From a bacterium (lineage in GTDB: Bacteria; Armatimonadota; Chthonomonadetes; Chthonomonadales; Chthonomonadaceae): DNA of 63,349 bases. The stretch covers positions 1 to 63,349 of the forward strand of contig JAJZFJ010000280.1 of assembly GCA_021805395.1 (NCBI GenBank), in the 5' to 3' direction. Positions within the stretch are counted from its first letter, which is position 1; the number at the start of each line of letters is the position of its first letter. Of this stretch, positions 29,891 to 39,750 are shown piece by piece. Made by a program: the position numbers and the translations under genes. Below the pieces are notes generated by a model. The model had not been told where the DNA came from. It did no database searches and was given only the letters and a program-made list of their open reading frames with translations.

Positions 29891-32575
29891 ATGACGGACG
29901 AACCGATGCAGGATAAGCTGACGATAAATCGGCGAGATTTTATTTCGGGTGCAGTATCTGCTGCTGTGCTAATCTCGATGAGTGCCGGAAGTAGTGTTGA
30001 TGCTGAGTCTGTTGGAGAGTTGTACAAAGGTATGCAGAGGAGAGAGGTTGGTATCTCGGAGGCTGCATTCAAGCGCGCAAGGAAGCGTGCTGAAGATCTC
30101 GTATCCAAGATGACCCTTGCTGAAAAAGTCAGTCAAACTGGTACATCTTCTCCAGCTATTCCAAGATTAAAAATTCCAGCTTATAACTATGGCGGGGAGG
30201 CACTCCACGGTCTTGTGAGAGGGGGGCCTGTTACATCATTCCCTTTGCCCTTTGCTCTAGCTGCAACTTGGAACCCTGCACTGATTCATACCATTTACAC
30301 CGCTGTATCAGATGAAGCACGCGGTTGGAACAAGCATGATGGAAGCGGAATGTTGTTCTTCTCTCCTACAGTTTTGAATCTGGATAGAGATCCTCGGTGG
30401 GGCAGATGCGAGGAAGGTCTGGGTGAAGATCCTTGTCTTGCATCAACCATAGCAGTACAGCAGGTAAGAGGTATGCAGGGTGATAACCCAAACTATCTTA
30501 AAACATCCTGTTGCGCCAAACACTTTATCTGCAATAACACCGAGGATGATCGACTCTCAGTGAGTGCTCCAGTCGACGATCGTAGCTTCTGGGAATACTA
30601 CACGCGCGCATATCAGGCCTGCGTAGAAGAAGCTGGTGTGTTCAACTTTATGGGAGCTTACAGTGCCATCAATGGTATCCCTTGCTGTGCAAATGAGTTC
30701 TTGCTTACACAGCTGTTGAGAGATCGCTGGGGTTTTAAAGGTTATGTTGTGTCGGATTGTGGAGCTATTGAGTGCATCTCCGAAAATCACCACTATGTCC
30801 CCACTCTTGAACAGGCGGCTGCACTGGGAATACAGGCGGGATGTGATATAAACTGTGGAGACGCTATGCCAGCGCATCTTGCTAATGCTGTGGCTTTGGA
30901 ACTGGTAAGCGAGAGTGAAATTGGTCACGCAGTAGCCAGAGTGTTTACAGCACGGTTCCTGCTTGGCGATTTCGATTCACCCGAGAGTGTACCATACACA
31001 TCAATCGGCTTTGATGTTTGTAACTCTAAACCTCATCAGGAATTAGCAGTGAAAGCAGCGCGCGAAAGCATTGTGCTGCTGAAAAATGACAGAAAACTGC
31101 TGCCAGTAGATAAGTCAATATTGAAATCTGTAGCTGTAATCGGACCCACCGCAGGGTTCCACCTAGGCGGCTATAGTGGTACACCATCCATAAGTATTTC
31201 TACTGTGGCTGGAATTGCAGAAGCATTGGGAGTATCTCTGCCATTCACTCATGTTTGGGGTAACGAGCTGGTCAATAGTCATAATGTGCAAACTCAGTCT
31301 TCAAGCGAAGGTGGAGTGAATGTTGACTATATCTATGATGGCTCCTGGGTTGAATATCCTGCACAGGATTTCACAGGAAAAACCTCGATTGTTATTCGTG
31401 TTTCAAGTGGTGCTTCCGGCGGCACGATAAACGTGCACCTGGATAGTTTGACCTCGCCATCAATTGCCAGCGTACAAGTGTCATCTACTGGAGATTGGCA
31501 AAAGTGGGTTGATACTAGTGCTCCTTTAAACGGTATCACTGGTGTTCATAAGGTCTTCTTCACATTTGCAGGTGGAGGAGGACCACTTCTAAATGTTGAG
31601 TGGTTCCAGTTGCGGCCGGTTACGCCACCAACTCCAGAGCCAGGTAAACCCGTTTTGGTGTATGAACCAGGATGCAGCATTGTTGGTCCCAAAGATGAGA
31701 CTATGTTTAATGCCGCAGTGAATGCTGCTACCCATGCAGATCTTGCAATTTTGGTGTGCGGCGTAAACCAAGCCGTGGACAGTGAGGGGAATGACCGGCA
31801 GGATATTAAACTAACTGGAGCTCAGCATGAGCTTATTCAGGCAGTGTTCGCAGCAAATCCGAATACTATCCTTGTCCTGAACACGAATAATACTTTAGCA
31901 TGTAACTGGGAACAGGAAAATATGCCAGCAATTGTATATTCTGTATTCGCAGGACAGGCTCAGGGTACTGCCATTGCAGATGTCATTTTTGGTAACTATA
32001 ATCCCGGCGGAAAGCTGCCAAGTACATGGTACAAATCGATAGATCAGCTACCAGACTTCCATGATTATGATATAAGCAAGGGCAGAACTTACATGTACTT
32101 CACTGGCGATGTAATCTATCCCTTTGGTTTCGGATTAAGTTATACACAGTTTGAACTTTCAGACTTCAAAGTAGAGAATACTTCTCTTAGCCCATCGAAT
32201 TCAGTGAATGTCACTGTGAAAGTACGTAACACTGGCTCAATTACTGGTTCAGAGGTAGTGCAGCTGTATGTTGCTGTGCCTTCTACCACTATGAAACGAC
32301 CAGTTAAGCAGCTTGCGGCTTTTGCCAGAGTAGAGTTGAAGGCAGGAGAGGCTAAGACTGTCACCCTCATGCTGCCTTATAATCACTACTCTTTATGGTT
32401 TTGGGATGAAGCAGTGAGAGATTTTAATGTGGAACCTGGTGATTTCGAGATACATGTAGGTACATCATCGGCTGACATACAGTATAGATCCACGATTCAC
32501 CTTGAGGCGGCAACTGGTGAGTACGGCAAACCTCGCTCGTTAACATGTACCGCAGCCAGCCCCGTAATCAGTTAG
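29891..32575 (+). CDS. GH3 beta-glucosidase/beta-xylosidase with inserted CBM6-like module, Tat-like signal
   Basis: This 894-residue enzyme removes beta-linked sugars from the non-reducing end of oligosaccharides. The N-terminus has NRRDFISG and a hydrophobic stretch, a twin-arginine-type signal. Domain order is the GH3 barrel (about 60-370; GGEALHG and nucleophile Asp289 in GYVVSDCGAIE), the start of the alpha/beta sandwich (about 390-460), a CBM6-like insertion (about 470-575, with YDGSWVEYPAQDF and the end NVEWFQL), the rest of the sandwich, and a C-terminal fibronectin-like domain (about 760-890). EALHG favours a xylosidase-type subgroup. It is the first gene of a six-gene operon. Confidence 0.9.
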   Translation: MTDEPMQDKLTINRRDFISGAVSAAVLISMSAGSSVDAESVGELYKGMQRREVGISEAAFKRARKRAEDLVSKMTLAEKVSQTGTSSPAIPRLKIPAYNYGGEALHGLVRGGPVTSFPLPFALAATWNPALIHTIYTAVSDEARGWNKHDGSGMLFFSPTVLNLDRDPRWGRCEEGLGEDPCLASTIAVQQVRGMQGDNPNYLKTSCCAKHFICNNTEDDRLSVSAPVDDRSFWEYYTRAYQACVEEAGVFNFMGAYSAINGIPCCANEFLLTQLLRDRWGFKGYVVSDCGAIECISENHHYVPTLEQAAALGIQAGCDINCGDAMPAHLANAVALELVSESEIGHAVARVFTARFLLGDFDSPESVPYTSIGFDVCNSKPHQELAVKAARESIVLLKNDRKLLPVDKSILKSVAVIGPTAGFHLGGYSGTPSISISTVAGIAEALGVSLPFTHVWGNELVNSHNVQTQSSSEGGVNVDYIYDGSWVEYPAQDFTGKTSIVIRVSSGASGGTINVHLDSLTSPSIASVQVSSTGDWQKWVDTSAPLNGITGVHKVFFTFAGGGGPLLNVEWFQLRPVTPPTPEPGKPVLVYEPGCSIVGPKDETMFNAAVNAATHADLAILVCGVNQAVDSEGNDRQDIKLTGAQHELIQAVFAANPNTILVLNTNNTLACNWEQENMPAIVYSVFAGQAQGTAIADVIFGNYNPGGKLPSTWYKSIDQLPDFHDYDISKGRTYMYFTGDVIYPFGFGLSYTQFELSDFKVENTSLSPSNSVNVTVKVRNTGSITGSEVVQLYVAVPSTTMKRPVKQLAAFARVELKAGEAKTVTLMLPYNHYSLWFWDEAVRDFNVEPGDFEIHVGTSSADIQYRSTIHLEAATGEYGKPRSLTCTAASPVIS

Positions 32576-32587
32576 TAAGATAAGGGT

Positions 32588-32610
32588 GAGGGTATCTAAA
32601 AGATGCCCTC
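32588..32610 (+). promoter_or_regulatory. Intercistronic hairpin between GH3 and GH31
   Basis: GAGGGTATC (32588-32596) pairs with GATGCCCTC (32602-32610), nine pairs with one T-G wobble and a TAAAA loop. No long T tract follows, so it may be an attenuator or a processing or mRNA-stability element. Confidence 0.6.
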
Positions 32611-32643
32611 CCTTTAACTTAGCTATTTTCCCAAGGAGTTTAT

Positions 32644-35433
32644 ATGTCCGAAATAGATAGAGATGCACCCTCCAGGAGAGATTTTCTAAAAACCACTTTA
32701 GCCTCATCACTCCTTCCTGCTCTCGTAACTGAAACCCGTGCATCAGACTTGAATTCGTTTGCCCTTGCTGGTGAGACTGAAATTCTCAAAAAAGAATCTG
32801 ATGGGGTAATTCTGAAATTACCAGACGGGTTTATGAAGATTCAATTCTTCTCAAAAAATATAGTTCGAATATTATTCAGCACTAACAATCCGAATCCCAA
32901 TCGGGACAGTTTTGCCCGCATCTCTGAACCTGAGAAAACTGAGTGGAAATCCAGGGAAGATAATCAAAATATAAAGCTATATTCTCATGATATCGAAGTA
33001 GATATCAACAAAAATACTGGTTCCATAAAATTCCTTGATGGCAAAGGAAAACTTCTGCTTGCAGAATATCCTCACAATGCAAGATCATTAACTCCCATCA
33101 AATTTAAGGAGCAGGATACATTTCTGATACAGCAGAAATACACGCTCGATACTAACGAAGCTTTTTATGGACTAGGTCAGCATCAACAAGGGACCATGAA
33201 CTACCAGGGTTCAGTTGTACACCTCGAGCAGCAGAATATGCACGTGGCGATTCCAGTAATGTTATCAAACAAAGGCTATGGCATATTCTGGGATAATCCG
33301 GCAATAACAGATGTTTCAATTGGAGGAAACAGTTTTGAGGTTATTCCCTCAGAAAATCTCTGGACAGATGATCAGCCTGGAGGCCTGAAGGGCACATACT
33401 TCAATGGCAATGACTTTCAAACAGAAGTAGGAAGCCGTATTGACTCCGAAATCGATTTTGTATGGTCTGGATCTTCTCCCATTAAAGGAACAGGTATCTA
33501 TAACTTTTCAGTTCAATGGACAGGAGAACTGGTTCCCAATATTACTGGCACATACAAAATTCAGACCATATCCGATGACGGGTGCAGACTTTGGCTAGAT
33601 GATAAACTTCTGATTGATGACTGGTTTAACCAGGCAGCGACTGTTACAAACGCAACCGTTGAACTGAAAGCTGGTGTTCATTATAATATCAAAGTTCAGT
33701 ATTTCCAGGATGGTGGTGGGTCTTCAATGCAGCTAAACTGGTCACTGCCCGAAGCTAATCCCTCATTATCGTGGAAATCAAATGTTGGAGAGATGATAGA
33801 CTACTATTTTATGGTTGGTCCCGAACTAGATGAAGTTATCGCGGCTTACCGAAAACTCACAGGTGCTGTACCAATGTTTGGCAAGTGGAGCTGGGGCTTC
33901 TGGCAGTGTAAAAACCGCTATGAGACACAGGAAGAGATCCTTGGAGTGGCGTCGGAATATCGGTCGATGGATATTCCAATCGATGGAATAATTCAGGATT
34001 GGATGTATTGGGATCCATATCCGTGGGGATCTAACAGATTTAATCCACTTCGATATCCTGATCCTCATGGAATGATTGCAGAACTTCATAAGATGAAAGT
34101 TCATTTTATGATCAGTGTCTGGGCCAAATTTCAACCGGGTTCAAGCAACTATGCTCTCCTTGCAGCAGCAGGTGTTCTGTACCCATCGCCATGTACCGAC
34201 CGGTTTTATGATCCGTTTAATCCTCTAGGTAGAAAGCTCTACTGGCAGTGCATGAACAGAGAGCTGTTTGATCTTGGAGTAGATGGCTGGTGGCTGGACG
34301 CTTCTGAGCCAGAGTTATGCTCAAACTGGGGTGAGTTTGCAAATATCAAAACCTATGCTGGCTATGGCGCTTTTGTCTATAATGCCTATCCGTTAATGCA
34401 TACCAAAGCTGTGCATGATGGTCAGAGGAGTACATCTAATTCCAAGCGAGTGATGATATTAACAAGATCAGCATGGGCAGGGCAGCAGAGAAATGGAGCA
34501 ATCACCTGGTCGGGAGATGTAAATGGCGACTGGGGAACTTTTGCACGCCAAATCCCTGCGGGAATAAACTTTGCAATGAGTGGTATCCCTTATTGGAATA
34601 CCGATATCGGAGGCTATATCAGCGGTAATCCTCAGGATCCAGCCTATGCGGAACTCTTTGTGCGCTGGTTTCAGTTCGGATCTTTTTGCCCGCTGTTTCG
34701 TGTGCACGGCGTGAATTATGGCAAGGAGATGTGGAAATTTGGTGCTGAAAAGATGGCTATTCTTGTCAAGTTTAACCATCTAAGATACCTGTTGCTACCA
34801 TATATCTATTCAGTAGCATGGATGGTTACATCCCAGGGATATACCATGCTTCGAGGGTTAGTAATGGACTTTAGGCTCGACAAAGAGGTCTATTCTATCC
34901 CGGATCAGTTCATGTTCGGACCGGCACTAATGATCTGCCCTGTAACCACACAGGATGCAACTGAACGTTCCGTCTATCTGCCACATGGTGAAGGATGGTT
35001 CGATTTCTGGACTGGAGAGAAGCATGGAGGTGCAACCAGGGTGACCGCGCAGTGTCCTCTTAACTCCATGCCAATCTATGTGAAGGCAGGTTCCATAATT
35101 CCAATGGGAACTTTGGTTCAAAATGCTGAAGAAGATGAACAGCCGTTTGAAGTTCGAATCTATCCTGGTGCAAATGCTGAATTCGTTCTCTATGATGACG
35201 AGGGTGACGGATACGGTTATGAGAAAGGCGAGCATACTACTGTAGTGCTTCACTGGGCTGATGCCGCAAAGAAGTTGACAATTGAAACCAGACAGGGCTC
35301 GTTTTCCGGCATGAAAAAGAAGATTGTTTTCAATCCTGTGCTAGTAAAACATGGTCAGGGAGTGGGTACTGAACAGTCTTCACCAGATCATAAAGTTGTA
35401 TACAGCGGTACTCAACTGCAAATTTCCCTGTGA
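32644..35433 (+). CDS. GH31 alpha-xylosidase-type enzyme with inserted PA14 domain, Tat-exported
   Basis: This 929-residue enzyme is predicted to release alpha-xylose (or alpha-glucose) from oligosaccharides. SRRDFLKTTLASS gives a twin-arginine signal. The N-terminal beta-sandwich is interrupted at about residues 245-370 by a PA14 domain (TGTYKIQTISDDGCRLWLDD). The barrel follows, with nucleophile Asp552 in WWLDASEPE and acid/base Asp625 in WSGDVNG. A PA14 insert at this place is known from the Cellvibrio xyloglucan alpha-xylosidase CjXyl31A. AAGGAG precedes the ATG by seven bases. GH3 lies upstream and an esterase gene follows after 65 bases. Confidence 0.9.
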   Translation: MSEIDRDAPSRRDFLKTTLASSLLPALVTETRASDLNSFALAGETEILKKESDGVILKLPDGFMKIQFFSKNIVRILFSTNNPNPNRDSFARISEPEKTEWKSREDNQNIKLYSHDIEVDINKNTGSIKFLDGKGKLLLAEYPHNARSLTPIKFKEQDTFLIQQKYTLDTNEAFYGLGQHQQGTMNYQGSVVHLEQQNMHVAIPVMLSNKGYGIFWDNPAITDVSIGGNSFEVIPSENLWTDDQPGGLKGTYFNGNDFQTEVGSRIDSEIDFVWSGSSPIKGTGIYNFSVQWTGELVPNITGTYKIQTISDDGCRLWLDDKLLIDDWFNQAATVTNATVELKAGVHYNIKVQYFQDGGGSSMQLNWSLPEANPSLSWKSNVGEMIDYYFMVGPELDEVIAAYRKLTGAVPMFGKWSWGFWQCKNRYETQEEILGVASEYRSMDIPIDGIIQDWMYWDPYPWGSNRFNPLRYPDPHGMIAELHKMKVHFMISVWAKFQPGSSNYALLAAAGVLYPSPCTDRFYDPFNPLGRKLYWQCMNRELFDLGVDGWWLDASEPELCSNWGEFANIKTYAGYGAFVYNAYPLMHTKAVHDGQRSTSNSKRVMILTRSAWAGQQRNGAITWSGDVNGDWGTFARQIPAGINFAMSGIPYWNTDIGGYISGNPQDPAYAELFVRWFQFGSFCPLFRVHGVNYGKEMWKFGAEKMAILVKFNHLRYLLLPYIYSVAWMVTSQGYTMLRGLVMDFRLDKEVYSIPDQFMFGPALMICPVTTQDATERSVYLPHGEGWFDFWTGEKHGGATRVTAQCPLNSMPIYVKAGSIIPMGTLVQNAEEDEQPFEVRIYPGANAEFVLYDDEGDGYGYEKGEHTTVVLHWADAAKKLTIETRQGSFSGMKKKIVFNPVLVKHGQGVGTEQSSPDHKVVYSGTQLQISL

Positions 35434-35498
35434 GAGGGATGTGAATTGCTGAATGGGAAATAGTTAGACACTGAAAATTATAAGAATGGGAGAAATGA

Positions 35499-36407
35499 AT
35501 GTCCGCACGTCTATTAGCTCTGATATGTTTTGTTGGGTGCTTCGCAGTGGGAGTGAGAGCTGACACGCTACCTCCAACTGGTACAGTAATGCCTCTATGG
35601 CAAGGCAAAGCTCCTGGTGCAATCGGTGATACCCCTGCAGACATTCCCACACTTACTGTTTATGATGCGGCTCCTGGCACTGCAACAGGCGCGGCTGTAG
35701 TGGTATGCCCTGGTGGAGGATATGTTTATCTCGCAAAACACGAAGGTGGACCACCAGCTGAGATGCTTAGTAATGTGGGAATTACTGCATTTGTGCTGAA
35801 ATACAGATTAGCTCCACGCTATCATTATCCTGTAATGCAGGAAGATATGATGCGAGCGATGAGACTTGTGCGATATAACGCATCAGCATGGGGTCTGAAT
35901 CCCGACATGATAGGAGTCATGGGTTTCTCAGCTGGGGGTCACATGGCTGCAATGGCTGCTACATGCTGGGATAAAGGAAACCCTGCCGCCACCGATCCTG
36001 TGGACAGAGTAAGCTCACGCCCCGATCTTGCCATGCTCCTCTATCCTGTGATTACTATGAACCATCCCTTTTGCCATCAGGGATCACGGGATGCATTACT
36101 TGGGCTTCATCCCAGTCACAGTTTGGTAAATGCTATGTCTTTGGAGACAAGGGTAACTGCAGATACTCCACCCTGCTTTGTGGTTTGTACTAATGACGAT
36201 AATGTTGTTCCAGCACAAAATAGTCTCTCCTTCGTAACAGCATGTATGAAGAACCATGTACCTGTTGAGTTCCATATGTATCTGGATGGACCTCATGGAT
36301 TTGGATTAGGATTGTTTAGCCCTGTACTGAAAAGATGGGATTCAGCCTGTATTCTTTGGCTTCAACATTACAAGTTTGCTTCAGCAACCGCATCAGTGAG
36401 CAAATAG
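35499..36407 (+). CDS. Exported alpha/beta hydrolase, probable acetyl/xylan esterase
   Basis: This 302-residue protein has a Sec signal (residues 1-21) and an alpha/beta-hydrolase fold of the BD-FAE/esterase type. CPGGGYVYLAKHEGGPPAE holds the oxyanion-hole glycines, GVMGFSAGGHMAAM the nucleophile serine (about Ser147), and DGPHGFGLG near residue 268 the catalytic histidine. Relatives remove acetyl or other ester groups from hemicellulose, making the backbone accessible to glycosidases. A GGGAG site lies close to the ATG. A 14-bp inverted repeat follows the gene. Confidence 0.88.
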   Translation: MSARLLALICFVGCFAVGVRADTLPPTGTVMPLWQGKAPGAIGDTPADIPTLTVYDAAPGTATGAAVVVCPGGGYVYLAKHEGGPPAEMLSNVGITAFVLKYRLAPRYHYPVMQEDMMRAMRLVRYNASAWGLNPDMIGVMGFSAGGHMAAMAATCWDKGNPAATDPVDRVSSRPDLAMLLYPVITMNHPFCHQGSRDALLGLHPSHSLVNAMSLETRVTADTPPCFVVCTNDDNVVPAQNSLSFVTACMKNHVPVEFHMYLDGPHGFGLGLFSPVLKRWDSACILWLQHYKFASATASVSK

Positions 36408-36419
36408 CCGCGCAGTCCG

Positions 36420-36461
36420 CATTCTCATACTAAGTGATTTTGATCGTTTAGTATGAGAATG
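36420..36461 (+). promoter_or_regulatory. 14-bp perfect inverted repeat before the aldo/keto reductase
   Basis: CATTCTCATACTAA (36420-36433) is repeated inverted at 36448-36461 with a 14-base loop. Neither strand has a following T tract, so it is not a standard terminator. It could be an operator or an mRNA hairpin. Its right arm contains an upstream ATG of the reductase frame, which supports the later start at 36483. Confidence 0.7.
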
Positions 36462-36482
36462 AAAACCAGAAAGAAGAATTCT

Positions 36483-37463
36483 ATGAAATATCGAAGTTTA
36501 GGCACAAGTGATGTGAAGGTTTCGGAGATCAGTTTTGGCTGCTGGACAATGGGAGGGCTAAACTGGGTGAATGGAAGCCCGAACGGTTGGGCAAATGTGG
36601 ATGAAGATGAAGTGATGGCTGGCATTAAAGCCGGACTTGATGCTGGTGTTAATCATTTTGACAACGCGGACGTTTATGGAAACGGCCGGGCAGAACGAAT
36701 GCTTGCAAGAGTACTCAAGAAGCTTGGTGTCAAATCGGAAAGCCTGATAATAGCTACTAAAATAGGGCATTTCCCCGGCACAGCTGCTCATGCATATGAG
36801 CCTGCGCATATCCGTCATCAATGTGAGCAGTCTCTTATAAACCTTCAGCGCGACTATATAGATCTCTACTATTTTCACCATGGAGATTTTGGCAAAAATA
36901 GTGAGTATCTGCAAGAAGCTGCTGCGACCATGAATGCACTGGTGGCTGAGGGGAAAGTGAGACTTAAGGGACAGAGTGCTTACTCAACGTCAGACTTTGA
37001 GAAGGCGGTTCCTATTGTGCAGCCCGTAGCACTTCAGAGCTGGGCACATGCACTGGATGACCAGTTTATAAGAGAGGGCTCGCCATTACAAAAACTAATG
37101 GAAGATCATAACTGCACATTTGTTGCATTCAGTCCATTAGCCCAGGGAAGACTACTGGACAAGTTCAACCCGGACAATCCTCCTCAATTTGAAGAGGGAG
37201 ACCATAGAAAAGGCAGCAGTGCATTCTCTGCAGAGGCGATAAATGCGCTTAAACCTAAATTGGAAAAATTGAAGGCGAGATTTGGTGCTACGACAGAGGA
37301 TCTGGCAGCTGTTGCCCTGGGATATGTGCTAGCACACCCGCTTGTTGCCTGTGTGATTCCTGGTTTCAGGAATGAGCGTCAGGCAAAATGTAACTTGGCA
37401 GGTGAAGGCAGAACATTCACCCAGGATGATATCGCTTTCATTAAAGAGACTCTTCACGGCTAA
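36483..37463 (+). CDS. Aldo/keto reductase
   Basis: This cytoplasmic NAD(P)H-dependent oxidoreductase (326 residues from 36483) has the AKR barrel with the catalytic tetrad region FDNADVYGNGRAERMLARVL (Asp, Tyr), ATKIG with the Lys, and YYFHHGDFG with the His. The C-terminal part ends with the cofactor-binding ACVIPGFRNERQA. It is likely to reduce a sugar or a keto derivative made by the operon's hydrolases; the substrate is unknown. The frame opens at 36453, inside a hairpin arm; MKYRSLGTSDVKVSEISFG is the usual start. A second, distinct reductase lies at 53150. Confidence 0.9.
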   Translation: MKYRSLGTSDVKVSEISFGCWTMGGLNWVNGSPNGWANVDEDEVMAGIKAGLDAGVNHFDNADVYGNGRAERMLARVLKKLGVKSESLIIATKIGHFPGTAAHAYEPAHIRHQCEQSLINLQRDYIDLYYFHHGDFGKNSEYLQEAAATMNALVAEGKVRLKGQSAYSTSDFEKAVPIVQPVALQSWAHALDDQFIREGSPLQKLMEDHNCTFVAFSPLAQGRLLDKFNPDNPPQFEEGDHRKGSSAFSAEAINALKPKLEKLKARFGATTEDLAAVALGYVLAHPLVACVIPGFRNERQAKCNLAGEGRTFTQDDIAFIKETLHG

Positions 37464-37485
37464 AATGAGAAGATCTGGCTTGAAA

Positions 37486-37511
37486 TCATGCACTGCTCAG
37501 GTAGTGCATGA
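37486..37511 (+). promoter_or_regulatory. Intercistronic hairpin between reductase and GH5
   Basis: TCATGCACT (37486-37494) pairs with AGTGCATGA (37503-37511), a perfect nine-base stem with the loop GCTCAGGT. No T tract follows. It is the third such hairpin within the operon. Confidence 0.6.
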
Positions 37512-37526
37512 ATAACCACTATAACT

Positions 37527-38567
37527 ATGCAGATAACTGAAAAGACACATAATCACATCACGCGCTATGGATTCAATTTCCTTTGGATGTATTCTTGGGC
37601 GCCAGCGAGAGATGCTCAGCCGCCAGACGAGAAAGCACTTGATTTTATGGCGGCTTATGGGTTTAACTTTGTTCGGATTCCCACAGATTACCGTTTCTGG
37701 ACTAAAGACTTCGATTACTTTCATCCAGAGGACAAATTCTTACAGAATTTTGATACAGTACTGGAGGCATGCAGGAAGCGAAACTTTCAGATGAGCCTGA
37801 ATATCCATAGGGGTCCTGGCTACTGTATTAATAACAACAATCTGGAAAAGCATAATCTATGGCTGGATGAAGTCGCTCAGGATGCATTTGTGTTTATGTG
37901 GGAAACATATGCCAGCAGATATGCTGATGTTCCTGGCGAAGTGCTGAGTTTTGATCTTTTGAATGAACCCCCTAATATAGGCCAGTATGGACTGACCCGG
38001 GAGATCCACGCAAAACTGATGCGACGCACTGTGAGTGCCATTCGAGCAATAGATCCTGATAGGGAGATAGTAATAGATGGTTTGGGTGGTGGGCATCTCG
38101 CTATGCCCGAGTTGGCCGATTTAGGTGTTATACACAGTGGTAGAGGGTATCAACCGATGCCTGTGAGTCACTACAAGGCAGCATGGTGGGACGGCTATTC
38201 TTCGGCACCTCCGCCAGTATATCCAGGAGTAATATGGCAGGAAACGGAGTGGGATAGGGAAACCTTGAGGGAGTTCTACAAACCGTGGCTAGAGGTGGAA
38301 GCCAGTGGAGCTAGAGTACATATCGGTGAATGTGGCTGTTACAACAAAACACCGAATGATGTGGCAATTCGCTGGTTGCGGGATTTGTTTGGAGTTTTTG
38401 GAGAGTTTGGCTGGGGGTATGCATTGTGGAACTTCGCTGGCGATTTTGGCATTGTAGAACACGGACGACCAGGTGCGTCGTATGAAATGCTGCATGGTTA
38501 CAAAGTTGATAGAGCACTTCTTGATCTTCTTGTGGAAAATCGAGTAAACATGGCTGATGCCAAATAA
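37527..38567 (+). CDS. GH5-type beta-glycanase (cytoplasmic)
   Basis: This 346-residue protein matches cellulase-family GH5. The general acid is Glu147 in FDLLNEPPN and the nucleophile probably Glu268 in VHIGECGC. RIPTDYRFW, LNIHRGPGY and a C-terminal YALWNFAGDFGI complete the barrel motifs. There is no signal peptide, so it probably acts on short imported oligosaccharides rather than polymers. No clear ribosome site is seen before the ATG. It follows the reductase in the operon and precedes the CE2-type esterase by 27 bases. Confidence 0.88.
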   Translation: MQITEKTHNHITRYGFNFLWMYSWAPARDAQPPDEKALDFMAAYGFNFVRIPTDYRFWTKDFDYFHPEDKFLQNFDTVLEACRKRNFQMSLNIHRGPGYCINNNNLEKHNLWLDEVAQDAFVFMWETYASRYADVPGEVLSFDLLNEPPNIGQYGLTREIHAKLMRRTVSAIRAIDPDREIVIDGLGGGHLAMPELADLGVIHSGRGYQPMPVSHYKAAWWDGYSSAPPPVYPGVIWQETEWDRETLREFYKPWLEVEASGARVHIGECGCYNKTPNDVAIRWLRDLFGVFGEFGWGYALWNFAGDFGIVEHGRPGASYEMLHGYKVDRALLDLLVENRVNMADAK

Positions 38568-38594
38568 CTTTAAGATAGATAGGATGTACATAAC

Positions 38595-39683
38595 ATGAAA
38601 AAGTGGACTGTAATTGTACTGTGTATGATTGAGCTATTTTGCCTGTCACCTTCCAGCAATTCTCAAGCCAGTAATGGCTCTATGCATAATTTTATTCCGG
38701 CCAATAACAAAGATATCCAGTATATCGGCAGGATGGATTTCTCCAATCCTTTGGCTCCAAAATTTTGGGCACCTGGCGCATACATAAAGGCAAAATTCCG
38801 AGGCACATACTGTAATGCTGTCATTAAAGATCAGCATCAATACGGCAATAACAACAACTATCTTGAAATTAGAATTGACCATGGCACCCCCACCCGGATA
38901 CAAACAACTGGTACAACCAATGACATCAGTCTGGCTAAAAACCTTTCCCCTGGTGTGCACACTGTAACAATTTGTAAAGATACCGAAGCGAGTATTGGAT
39001 ACATCGAATTTATCGGGTTCCAGTGCGATGGTCTTCTTCCTCCTGGCAAAGAGCCGAAAAGAAAGATAGAGTTTATTGGGGACTCAATCACATGCGGTTT
39101 TGGCGACGACACCTCCAAGGTGCCATGTGGTAAAGGACAGTGGTACGATCAGCATAACGCCTATCTAAGTTATGGACCGATTACAGCCCGGGCACTAGAT
39201 GCTCAATGGCATATTACTGCCTATTCTGGTATCGGCCTAATTCATAGCTGCTGTAATATGACATTCACGATGCCTGAACTATGGGATACCGTTAATCTTC
39301 AACTAAATGGTCCCATCTACAATGTAAAGGAATATCAGCCAGATGTGGTTACAATCTGCTTAGGCGAAAATGATGGAATTCAGCCAGAAGAGGAGTTTGT
39401 GGGTTCATATATCCGGTTCATCAGCAACCTCAGAAAGGCATACCCTAAAGCAGAAATCGTCTGTTTAACCAGCCCTATGGCTTGGCCTGCTCTTAATACA
39501 GCCTTACAGAAGGATCTCACAATAATCGTGAACAGATGTCATTCTTTAGGTGATAATCGAGTACACAAATTCTTCTTCACGCAGGATTGGGGAGGAGGCT
39601 GTGGGGGACATCCTGATCTGGCAGGACAGAGGGCGATGGCAAATGAAGTGACAGCTTACCTCAAGAAATTAATGCACTGGTAA
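38595..39683 (+). CDS. CE2-type GDSL/SGNH esterase, exported
   Basis: This 362-residue protein has a Sec signal peptide (about residues 1-26). An N-terminal beta jelly-roll domain (about 45-150, with YIKAKFRGTYCNAVIKD) precedes an SGNH hydrolase domain with Ser164 in FIGDSITCGFG, the block-III GEND motif near residue 257, and a catalytic His in GCGGHPDLAGQ near 347. The two-domain layout is that of CE2 acetyl esterases, which deacetylate xylan or mannan oligosaccharides. It is the last gene of the operon and is followed by a terminator. Confidence 0.88.
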   Translation: MKKWTVIVLCMIELFCLSPSSNSQASNGSMHNFIPANNKDIQYIGRMDFSNPLAPKFWAPGAYIKAKFRGTYCNAVIKDQHQYGNNNNYLEIRIDHGTPTRIQTTGTTNDISLAKNLSPGVHTVTICKDTEASIGYIEFIGFQCDGLLPPGKEPKRKIEFIGDSITCGFGDDTSKVPCGKGQWYDQHNAYLSYGPITARALDAQWHITAYSGIGLIHSCCNMTFTMPELWDTVNLQLNGPIYNVKEYQPDVVTICLGENDGIQPEEEFVGSYIRFISNLRKAYPKAEIVCLTSPMAWPALNTALQKDLTIIVNRCHSLGDNRVHKFFFTQDWGGGCGGHPDLAGQRAMANEVTAYLKKLMHW

Positions 39684-39750
39684 AAGAAATATGTCATTTC
39701 CTTTATCGTTGTGCATTTTGTAGCTAGAATCGAATTTTTACAACTGACCC

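Noticed and set aside
29743-30108. 121-residue minus-strand frame before and within GH3
   Set aside because: It overlaps the GH3 start and has no start context; a shadow frame.
36420-36461. Terminator after the esterase gene
   Set aside because: The perfect stem has no T tract on either strand, so it is listed as a regulatory hairpin instead.
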